Shown here: positions 57,579-64,000 of the stretch, one piece after another
How the letters are laid out: each line of letters starts with the position of its first letter
Position numbering within the stretch: the stretch's first letter is position 1
DNA from: JALZKA01 sp963701205
Lineage (GTDB): Bacteria > Actinomycetota > Thermoleophilia > Solirubrobacterales > 70-9
Length of the DNA: 64,000 bases
Reading direction: 5' to 3'
Assembly (NCBI GenBank): GCA_963701205.1
Contig: OY969575.1
Location: 620,001 to 684,000 of the forward strand
The notes under the pieces: generated by a model
Told to the model about the DNA's origin: nothing
Seen by the model: the letters and a program-made list of their open reading frames with translations, nothing else
The model's database searches: none
Made by a program: the position numbers and the translations under genes

Positions 57579-58869
57579 CCGGGCCCAAGACACGGTCCGT
57601 GTAGGCATTCGAGAACGTGCCGGTGGGATCGAGCCGGGCGCGGATTCGCTGAAAGTCGTCCCAGCGCGGATAGAGCGGGGCCAGATCGGCTGCGCTGCGG
57701 ATGTGGCGCTTGCCCCAATGCGGTCGCCCGCCAAGCTCGCGAGCCGCGGACTCGACCGCCGTAAAGTAGCGCCGCCAATCGAGCTTGCGATCCTGGTGGA
57801 CGGCGACGTAGCAGCTGTCCTGCTCGTGCGATGGGCTCAGCAGCGAATCGTCCGCGGCTACAAAGCGCACCTCGATCGGCCAGCCAACGCCCAGATCGCT
57901 GCGCTCGGCGATTGCGAGCACCCGCTCGACAAGTTCGCGGCCGCGCTCGCGCGGCACCGCGTACTCCATTTCCGTGAACTTGACCCGTCGCTCCGATGCG
58001 AAAACGCGGTAGCTGGCATCCACCTTGGTCTGCCGTCCGGTTCCGCGGGAGGCGATCCGGGCGAAGGTGGGAGCCCGTGAGGGGAAACGGCGAAGCGCGG
58101 CGGCGAAGCCTGCGGCCGCCCAGTTCTCCAGCATGACTTCCCGGGCGTAGACGAGCGCGCGATTTCCCGGGCGCGGTACCTCAGTTGTTTGCTGCGACTC
58201 GCGGCAAAGCGCGGTGGAGGTGTGGGGAAAGACGTAGAACTCGAAGTGATCTGAGGCCGCGTTCAACTCATCAAGGCGATCGAGCGTCTCGGCGAGGGGC
58301 CGCGGTGAATCGACGCGGTTGATCGTGAACGCCGGGACAGTGCGGATCGTGACGGAATAGACCACGCCGAGAGTCCCAATCGCGACCCGTGCCGCCCGCA
58401 GCAGGTCGGGATCACTCTTATCTACCGTGACCAGCGTCCCGTCGGCCGCGACCAGCTCGAGCGCCACGATCTGGGCCGAGACATTTTGAAACCGGGCGCC
58501 GGTTCCATGGGTGGCCGTTGAGATCGACCCGCTCACCGTCTGGCGGTCGATGTCCCCGAGGTTCGCAAATGCAACCCCGTGGGCGTCCAGCATCCTGTTC
58601 AGCCGGTACAACGGCGCGCCGCCGGCAACCTTGAAGGTGCTCCCCTTCGAATCGAAATCGATCTCGTGGCCGAGGTGGTCGAGGCGGATCATCACGCCGT
58701 CAGTGAGGGCGCAGTCATTGAAGGAGTGCCCCGAGGCCGAGACACGGACGCGCTGGCCGGCCGCCGACGCCTCGGCGACGGTTTCACGTAGCTCCTCAAG
58801 GCTCTGGGGCCTGGCGATCGCCTGCGGCTCGCAGGTCTGCTCGCCGGCCCAATTCATCCAGCGCGGCAT
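57565..58869 (-). CDS. D-arabinono-1,4-lactone oxidase-like FAD enzyme
   Basis: A 434-residue vanillyl-alcohol-oxidase-family protein. RVSASGHSFNDCALTDG (about 40-56) holds the His that binds FAD covalently in this family, and GSISTATHGTGARF (about 112-125) forms the pyrophosphate loop. The C-terminal block HWGKRHIRSAADL (about 378-390) is typical of aldonolactone oxidases. It oxidises sugar lactones (arabinono- or gulono-lactone) or alditols with O2. ATG start at 58869, 26 nt from tRNA-Ser(TGA). Convergent overlap with the deaminase/aldolase gene. Confidence 0.9.
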   Translation of the reverse strand: MPRWMNWAGEQTCEPQAIARPQSLEELRETVAEASAAGQRVRVSASGHSFNDCALTDGVMIRLDHLGHEIDFDSKGSTFKVAGGAPLYRLNRMLDAHGVAFANLGDIDRQTVSGSISTATHGTGARFQNVSAQIVALELVAADGTLVTVDKSDPDLLRAARVAIGTLGVVYSVTIRTVPAFTINRVDSPRPLAETLDRLDELNAASDHFEFYVFPHTSTALCRESQQTTEVPRPGNRALVYAREVMLENWAAAGFAAALRRFPSRAPTFARIASRGTGRQTKVDASYRVFASERRVKFTEMEYAVPRERGRELVERVLAIAERSDLGVGWPIEVRFVAADDSLLSPSHEQDSCYVAVHQDRKLDWRRYFTAVESAARELGGRPHWGKRHIRSAADLAPLYPRWDDFQRIRARLDPTGTFSNAYTDRVLGPVKGT

Positions 58870-58895
58870 CGTTGGGCAGACTATGACGCTGGCAG

Positions 58896-58984
58896 CGGAG
58901 CGGGAGGGATTCGAACCCCCGGACCCCGTGAAGGGTCGGCTGCTTTCAAGGCAGCTGCATTCAACCGGACTCTGCCACCGCTCC
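58896..58984 (-). tRNA. tRNA-Ser (anticodon TGA)
   Basis: An 89-nt class II tRNA. The acceptor stem is GGAGCGG/CCGCTCC, anticodon stem GCTGC/GCAGC with loop CTTGAAA, giving TGA (reads UCA/UCG). Long variable arm, T-arm GGTTCGAATCC, discriminator G, no CCA. Confidence 0.95.
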
Positions 58985-59065
58985 AGGCAATTGATCGCCT
59001 GACCTCAGGATGACATTCCGGGCCGGGAACGTGTCGCTGGCCGCCGACTGCGCCCAGCAACGCAG

Positions 59066-59677
59066 TCAGCGTCGGCGCAGCGTGTAGAAACGCTCGTCGA
59101 ACTTGAATACTTTCCCGATCGGATCGGGGTCGGAGTCCGCGACGGTCGCCTTCACGATTTCCCACTCAGGAAACGCCCGCTCAACGTCGGCGCGACTTGC
59201 GCCTCGAGGAAGCGGACCCCTGCGTCTTGGAGCGAAACAATCGAGGATCACCGTTGCGTCCGGGGCGGCAACCGCGTTCACCTCGCGTCCCATTGCCGCG
59301 CGCTGGGTGTCGTCCAGGCCGTGGAAGGTGCCCGTATCGAGCAGCAACCGGAAGTCCGAGCCGGCGCCGCTGTCGCGGATGGCAGTGACGTCACCGTGCA
59401 CAAGGCGCATCTCGACACCGGCATCGTCCAACCTCTTGCGAGCCCTTCGAAGCGCCTTCTCGGCCAGCTCGATTCCCGTGACCTGCCAACCGCGCTTCGC
59501 CAGTTCCAGGCCCCAAACCGCGCTGCCGGTTCCCAGATCGAGTGCACGGCCGTACGGTGGGCCATCCTCGTCCTCTTCGTCGGCGATCAGTCCGGCCAGC
59601 GTGTCGGCAAACGGCCGGTGCTCGGCGAGGTCCTCCCAGGGGTGAAATCCAATCGAGTAGGCCAGCCGGTAATTCAC
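59066..59677 (-). CDS. Class I SAM-dependent methyltransferase
   Basis: A 203-residue methyltransferase with motif I RALDLGTGSAVWGLELA (about 44-60), an acidic residue in VTGIELAEKALRRA, and DFRLLLDTGTFHGLD in place of the usual strand-four motif. The pattern LLDTGTFHG is found in small thiol/thiopurine-type (TPMT-like) methyltransferases. It overlaps the upstream cupin gene by 4 nt (ATGA), so the two are co-translated. Substrate unknown. Confidence 0.85.
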   Translation of the reverse strand: MNYRLAYSIGFHPWEDLAEHRPFADTLAGLIADEEDEDGPPYGRALDLGTGSAVWGLELAKRGWQVTGIELAEKALRRARKRLDDAGVEMRLVHGDVTAIRDSGAGSDFRLLLDTGTFHGLDDTQRAAMGREVNAVAAPDATVILDCFAPRRRGPLPRGASRADVERAFPEWEIVKATVADSDPDPIGKVFKFDERFYTLRRR

Positions 59678-60099
59678 TTTCGGCTCCCGGCGGTCGCCTC
59701 ACTCCGCTCCGTCATCTCGACCGAAATTCCGTTGGCATCCAGGTTCTGCAGGACCACCGGAATCGTCTCGTTCAGGATGTCCGTTGGACTGAACTCGACG
59801 ATCTGGGTGCCCGAGTAGTAGATCGGGGTGTGCCCCGGACCGACGTAATAGGCATCACCCGCGATGTACGTTTCGTCGCGGTCTGCAAAGCGGAATCCGA
59901 TCATTCCTTCGATCACGTATCCCCAGCGTGGAAGCTGGGCGCGATTCTCGGGCATGCCCCGAAAGAGTGGCGCAAGATCAGCGTCGGCGGTGTGCGTCTC
60001 GAAGCAGACGGCATAGCCGCCTTCGAGATCCGCATGCTCGATCCTGACGCCATCCCACGTCACCGTTGTCGTTGCTGTTTCCTTTGAAATGCTGGGCAT
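59674..60099 (-). CDS. Cupin-domain protein
   Basis: A 141-residue single cupin. The first motif (about 53-68) is degenerate: RAQLPRWGYVIEGMIG lacks the two usual histidines. The second is YYVGPGHTPIYYSG (about 83-96), with one His. It may bind a small molecule rather than a metal, and related proteins act as isomerases or ligand sensors. It overlaps the methyltransferase gene and follows the LuxR gene, on the same strand, by 119 nt. Confidence 0.7.
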   Translation of the reverse strand: MPSISKETATTTVTWDGVRIEHADLEGGYAVCFETHTADADLAPLFRGMPENRAQLPRWGYVIEGMIGFRFADRDETYIAGDAYYVGPGHTPIYYSGTQIVEFSPTDILNETIPVVLQNLDANGISVEMTERSEATAGSRK

Positions 60100-60218
60100 C
60101 TTGGCCTCCGTCGGGTTGAGTTACCTGCTGAAACCCACGGTAGGCGCAGCGACGCAAGTGCGCATCGGCTGAATCACCCAACTTTGGTGGCGGCCGCATG
60201 GGTGATTTCACCCATCCT

Positions 60219-61853
60219 TCAGAGCAAGTTGCGTTCGTAGGCGTAGGCCGTTGCTGCAGCTCGAGTAGAGACACCAATTTTCGCGAAGATGTTGCTTACG
60301 TGTCGGTCAATCGTGCGCTCACTAAGCACAAGCCGAGCGGCAATCGCCTTGTTGGTCTCGCCCGAAGCGACGTGCGCTAGAACCTCAAGCTCCCGTTCGG
60401 TCAAACCATGCAAAGCATCGACGGAACGGTCGCGACGGACCCCAACCCAAGCCAACCCGGGTAGGGCGCCCATCTCGGCGTAGACCGCCTCGGCACCGCT
60501 GAGGAGCTGCGTGGCCGTCTCACCGTCACCCATGATCCGGCAGGCAACGCCGCTCAACTCCCGCGCGCGCGCCGCCTCATACGGCGCTCCGAGCTGATGC
60601 CAAAGCTCCGCCGCCCGTCGAAGCGACGGCAAGGCGTGTGGGGCATCGCCCGCGGCCAGCTCAATCGCGCCACTCGCCTCAGCGGCGTGCGCTGCGAGAA
60701 TCCCCGTCTCGCGGCCCTGGACGATCGACTCAAGCTCTCGACAGGCTTGACCTGCTACCTCCAAGTCTCCAACCGCGACCATGATCTCGACGTAGGCGGG
60801 CAGAAGCGGTGCCCGCTTCCCGGGCTCGCCGGCCTCAGCCATGGCGCGCCCAATCATGGACGCTGCCGAGGCACGATTCCCTTGATTCAGCCGCAGTAGC
60901 GCCAAGCCCGGCTGTGGCTCATGTCCGAGACGGCTAGCGCTTGCGTAGGCGTCCTGTGCCGCCTCGAAATCGCCGCGGATGCGATGAATCTCGCCCTGGC
61001 GGTAATGCGCGTCTCCTGCGGCCGTGGCGTTCTCACCCTGAAGGCAACGGTCGGCGGCACGGCGGGCCTCCTCGAGCGCGGCGGGAAGAGCTCCGTCGAA
61101 CTGCATGATCTCGGCGCGGTGAACCAGGCACCGCCCAGTGAATGCGACCAGATCGGGTTGACGCGCGCACCAGTCAGACAGCGCCGCCGTCCACTCGCGG
61201 GAGCGGCGGATGTCCTGCGCGTCGCGACAAGCGAGGATCACACCGCAGTACACGATTCCGGAGACGATTGGCGAGAGTTCGCCCGCTGTGACGGCAACCA
61301 TGGCTTCGTCGAGCAATCTGAGCCCATCGTCCAGCCGTCCCATCTTGATTAGGACGTGACCCCGCTCGTGACCTGCCAACGCAACCAGGTTCGAGTCGTT
61401 GAAATGCTCCCCCACCCTGACTGCTTCGTCAGCAGTGGCGGCAGCACCCTCCCAGTCGCCCTGCGCCTCGCGTTCGAAGATGACAGGAATCATGAGGTAG
61501 CCCCGTTCAACCCGGTCGCCGCCTTCGCGATCGAGCAAGCGCTTGGCACGGCCAAGCCAACCACTCGCTCGTGCCGCCTCTCCATGGCTAGCTAGCGTCA
61601 CCGCGATCCAGAACGCGCACCGCAGGGCATCGATCGCGTCGCCCGCGTTGAGGTGCATGCGATGCGCCCGTTCGAGTAGGTCGCCGTACTCAGCCTCGCG
61701 ACCGAGCATGTATGCGCAGCAGGCGAGAAGCTCCAAATCGGCAGGTGCGAGCGAGTCTTCCTCGTCCACCTGGGAGAGCAGCCGGTAGGCCTCCTTCCAC
61801 GACTCCGCCCGGCACGCCTCGCGCCCGGCATCGAGTACGGACCGATTCTCCAT
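60219..61853 (-). CDS. LuxR-type regulator with TPR-like sensor region
   Basis: A 544-residue regulator. Residues about 1-460 are helical TPR-like repeats (for example AGWLGRAKRLLDREGG-like units and the LRRAAELWHQLGAPYEAARARE block). The C-terminal LuxR HTH (about 475-540) shows LTERELEVLAHVASGETNKAIA followed by LSERTIDRHVSNIFAKIGV. No ATPase domain precedes the TPR part, unlike full LAL regulators. It probably controls the cupin/methyltransferase genes behind it. Start ATG at 61853. Confidence 0.9.
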   Translation of the reverse strand: MENRSVLDAGREACRAESWKEAYRLLSQVDEEDSLAPADLELLACCAYMLGREAEYGDLLERAHRMHLNAGDAIDALRCAFWIAVTLASHGEAARASGWLGRAKRLLDREGGDRVERGYLMIPVIFEREAQGDWEGAAATADEAVRVGEHFNDSNLVALAGHERGHVLIKMGRLDDGLRLLDEAMVAVTAGELSPIVSGIVYCGVILACRDAQDIRRSREWTAALSDWCARQPDLVAFTGRCLVHRAEIMQFDGALPAALEEARRAADRCLQGENATAAGDAHYRQGEIHRIRGDFEAAQDAYASASRLGHEPQPGLALLRLNQGNRASAASMIGRAMAEAGEPGKRAPLLPAYVEIMVAVGDLEVAGQACRELESIVQGRETGILAAHAAEASGAIELAAGDAPHALPSLRRAAELWHQLGAPYEAARARELSGVACRIMGDGETATQLLSGAEAVYAEMGALPGLAWVGVRRDRSVDALHGLTERELEVLAHVASGETNKAIAARLVLSERTIDRHVSNIFAKIGVSTRAAATAYAYERNLL

Positions 61854-61911
61854 GATGGAGCTGATTATCCCCGTTACTGTGGGTGGTGAGATTTGATTTT
61901 CCGCGATCCGG

Positions 61912-63060
61912 TCATGGGGTCGCCGCGATATCCGCCTTCAGCACGTCGCGAGGCGGGCGCAGCGCCAACACCATGAGAGCCGCCGCACAGAGCGCGGCCA
62001 TCGTGAAATAGACGAGGTCGTCGCCGGCTACGTCGGCCAGCGCCGGGCCGCCCAAGGCACCCAGCGTGTGGCCCAGGCCCCAACCCAAATTGACGACGCC
62101 AAACGCCAGAGCCTGATCGACGCCAACCCGCTCGGCGCTCTCGCTCAACATCGCCATCGCCGGCGCCCAAAGGACACCGAGGCCTGGGGCCGCGATCACC
62201 ACGAAAATGGCCAGGACGCCGACCGTTTCGGGCAGGGTCAAGAGCAGGCTCCCGACCACGCCGACCGCGAGCCCAAAGCGGCTTGGCGCGAGCCTCCCCC
62301 TGCGGTCGGACTGCCGACCAGCTAGGGGCGCGACGACGGCCTCGAGCCCGGCGGCGACCAGGAAGACGGCCGCGATCACCCCAGCGCTGGCGCCAAGCTC
62401 GTCAAGTTCAAGCGGGACCAACACCTCGATCGCTCCGAAGAGCAGGCCGGGCACCAAGATCAAGAGCATCCCGAAGCGCACGCCGGGCGAACGGGCTGCC
62501 CGGGCGAGGCCGAAGTCGCTTCCCTTGCCGATCGGCGGGCGTGGCAGGCGGGTCGTCACCGCCATCAGGATCAGCGCGACGACGGCCACCGCTATGAACA
62601 CCGGGGCTCGCCCGATCGCGACCGCGGCGGCGCCGATCACGGGCCCGAACAGGACGCCGCCGATCGCAGCACCAAGCGCGGTGCCGATCAGCTGGCCGCG
62701 CCGCTCAGCCGGGGCGACGCCAACCAGCCAGGCGAGCGAACCTGCCCAGGTGCAGGCGCCGCCGATGCCCTGGACGAACCTGGCGCCCGTCAACACCTCG
62801 GCGTCCTCCGCGACGCCGAACACCACCGCCGAGCCCACGATCAGCGCAAGCCCCAAAACGACGATCCGCCGAACCCCAAACCGCGCCGCGGCCATCCCAG
62901 CCGGGATCGCGAGCAGCATGGTCCCGGCGGCGTAGGAGCCAGCGAGGATCCCGGCTTGCGGTTTGGTGATTCCAAGTTGCTCGCGCAGCTCCGGCAGCAG
63001 CGGCACCACCGCCGCGAAGAACATGGTGTCGACGAACACCACCGTCGCCGCAAACAGCAC
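61912..63060 (-). CDS. Major facilitator superfamily transporter
   Basis: A 382-residue membrane protein with about 12 hydrophobic segments. VVFVDTMFFAAVVPLLPEL is helix one with the conserved Asp/Pro. GMAAARFGVRRIVVLGL contains the loop 2-3 motif (normally GxLaDrxGrk), and GRQSDRRGRLAPSRFG repeats it in the second half. The layout matches drug/proton antiporters of the DHA1 type. The start is GTG at 63060; a longer start is possible. It lies 40 nt behind a flavin monooxygenase gene on the same strand. Confidence 0.9.
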   Translation of the reverse strand: MLFAATVVFVDTMFFAAVVPLLPELREQLGITKPQAGILAGSYAAGTMLLAIPAGMAAARFGVRRIVVLGLALIVGSAVVFGVAEDAEVLTGARFVQGIGGACTWAGSLAWLVGVAPAERRGQLIGTALGAAIGGVLFGPVIGAAAVAIGRAPVFIAVAVVALILMAVTTRLPRPPIGKGSDFGLARAARSPGVRFGMLLILVPGLLFGAIEVLVPLELDELGASAGVIAAVFLVAAGLEAVVAPLAGRQSDRRGRLAPSRFGLAVGVVGSLLLTLPETVGVLAIFVVIAAPGLGVLWAPAMAMLSESAERVGVDQALAFGVVNLGWGLGHTLGALGGPALADVAGDDLVYFTMAALCAAALMVLALRPPRDVLKADIAATP

Positions 63061-63100
63061 CAGCCCGCGCGTGCGAGCCGCCCCCCCGCCGCGGCCCCGG

Positions 63101-64000
63101 TCAGGCAGCGAGCAACTCCGCTTCGGCGGGCGCGGACTCGGGCCCGGCGAAGACCATCACACCATCCACAAGCTCGCCGCGGCGCAGCAGGCGGATATCG
63201 AGCGGATAGTTCTGGTGGAGCCGCCAAGGCGCCTGCGAACCCTGCTTGGGAAAGTCGGCGATCGAGCGCTGGACATAGCCCGACGCAAAGTCGAGGAACG
63301 GGCGCTCTTCTACCGATGGATCGCGCTCGCCTGGCACGCAATAGGCATAGCCGTGCTCGTCCATGTGGTTGAGCAGGCGGCAGACGTACTCAGAGGTGAG
63401 GTCGGCCTTGAGTGTCCATGACGCGTTCGTGTAACCGAGGGTGACGGCAAAGTTCGGTACGTCGCCGAACATCATCCCCTTGTAGACCATCGTTTCGGGC
63501 AACGCGATCTCGCGCCCGTCCACGGTCAGGGCGATGCCCCCGATCGCAAGCAGGTTGAGGCCTGTCGCAGAGACAACCAGGTCGGCCTCCAGCTGAGCGC
63601 CGGACTCCAGCTTGATTCCGGACTCTGTGAACGTCTCGATCCGGTCGGTCACAACGGATGCGCTGCCGTCCTTCAGCGAGTCGAACAGGTCGGCGTCAGG
63701 AACGAGGCAGATGCGCTGATCCCACGGGTTGTAATCGGGGGTGAAGTGATCCCTGATCTGCTCGGCAGTCAGGTGCCGGCCCAGGGCGGCCTTCAGGATC
63801 CGCTTCATCGCGCCAGGTCGCCAGCGACTCAGCTGAAAGCTGCCAAGCGTCAGCATCACGTTCTTCCAGCGCAGGATCGAGTAGGTCAGCTTGGCCGGCA
63901 GAACGCGCCGCACGAGTCTGGCGATCGGGTCCTGGCCGGGCATCGAGACGATCCAGGTGGGCGATCGCTGCAGCATGGTCACGTGCGCCGCGTCTGCGGC
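63101..64000 (-). CDS. Baeyer-Villiger/flavin monooxygenase, C-terminal 300 residues
   Basis: The frame is open to the right window edge, so the N-terminus is missing. The visible part begins in AAHVTMLQRSPTW, the strand after the NADPH-binding Rossmann motif in CzcO/FMO and Baeyer-Villiger enzymes. It includes DHFTPDYNPWDQRICLVPD (residues about 90-108), LVVSATGLNLLAIGG and FAVTLGYTNASWTLKADL, all typical of cyclohexanone-monooxygenase relatives. It would insert oxygen into a ketone or hydroxylate a substrate. It probably forms an operon with the MFS gene, 40 nt on. Confidence 0.88.
   Translation of the reverse strand, partial: AADAAHVTMLQRSPTWIVSMPGQDPIARLVRRVLPAKLTYSILRWKNVMLTLGSFQLSRWRPGAMKRILKAALGRHLTAEQIRDHFTPDYNPWDQRICLVPDADLFDSLKDGSASVVTDRIETFTESGIKLESGAQLEADLVVSATGLNLLAIGGIALTVDGREIALPETMVYKGMMFGDVPNFAVTLGYTNASWTLKADLTSEYVCRLLNHMDEHGYAYCVPGERDPSVEERPFLDFASGYVQRSIADFPKQGSQAPWRLHQNYPLDIRLLRRGELVDGVMVFAGPESAPAEAELLAA

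Noticed and set aside
1..64000. CRISPR arrays, insertion sequences, prophage or integrase genes
   Set aside because: No regularly spaced repeats, transposase motifs or phage genes were seen on either strand.

Overview
The window is high-GC DNA from an actinobacterium. The class Thermoleophilia (Solirubrobacterales-like) is the best guess. The reasons are high GC with many GTG/TTG starts, apparent leaderless promoters, a WS/DGAT acyltransferase, cyclase-ATPase-TPR regulators, small secreted two-cysteine domains of a kind common in that class, and tRNA genes without an encoded CCA. This assignment is inference, because no rRNA or other taxonomic marker is present. The layout looks chromosomal. 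I found no insertion sequence, phage gene, CRISPR array or replication origin.

Region by region. 1-3.3 kb: a sulfur module with a persulfide-dioxygenase-like MBL/rhodanese protein, an ArsR repressor and a TauE/SafE exporter around one palindromic operator, plus a ferritin-like protein. 3.4-11.3 kb: a large secreted BNR/PKD protein, a flavin oxidoreductase and a CocE/NonD hydrolase fused to RTX repeats. 11.4-19.6 kb: two tRNA-Ser genes, YtoQ, a giant cyclase/ATPase/TPR regulator, a nitrilase, two small secreted proteins, a GST-like protein, TadA and a Usp. 19.6-28 kb: housekeeping and signalling genes (phosphotriesterase-like enzyme, cyclophilin, SDR, cyclase, DEAD-box helicase with a palindrome-rich leader, fatty acid desaturase, 5'-3' exonuclease, fructosamine kinase, LMW phosphatase). 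28-31.4 kb: a tight unit of K+ channel, surface PKD protein, MotA/TolQ/ExbB channel and DUF2149. 31.4-36 kb: phenylalanine/tyrosine catabolism (phhA, hmgA, hppD) with a divergent Lrp regulator and a fumarylacetoacetate hydrolase. 36-41.1 kb: membrane proteins, GAF protein, peroxiredoxin, SDR and methyltransferase. 41.1-43.3 kb: a gene-poor stretch with three decayed genes (bestrophin-like, SnoaL-like, YceI). 43.3-54.9 kb: MarR, tRNA-Arg, M3 peptidase, MBL hydrolase, WS/DGAT, and a fatty-acyl cluster (acyl-CoA dehydrogenase, CaiB/BaiF, acyl-CoA synthetase, TetR, DUF4442) that is badly frameshifted in one 2.6-kb stretch, then an L,D-transpeptidase lipoprotein. 55-64 kb: two flavin monooxygenases (one partial), two tRNA-Ser genes, an amino-acid deaminase/aldolase, a D-arabinono-lactone-oxidase-like enzyme, methyltransferase, cupin, LuxR and MFS genes.

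How the genes work together. Phenylalanine to acetoacetate/fumarate is nearly complete, lacking the aminotransferase and maleylacetoacetate isomerase. The sulfur module would oxidise persulfide and export sulfite. The acyl-CoA genes and WS/DGAT point to lipid storage and turnover under a TetR repressor. TadA is in the same window as its substrate tRNA-Arg(ACG). All four standard tRNA-Ser isoacceptors lie within 48 kb.

The most unusual items are the K+ channel/PKD/ExbB-like/DUF2149 unit, two hairpins with compensatory base changes, the structured leader of the DEAD-box gene, the RTX-fused hydrolase, a 15-bp repeat of a tRNA 3' end flanking a nitrilase, and the cluster of indels.
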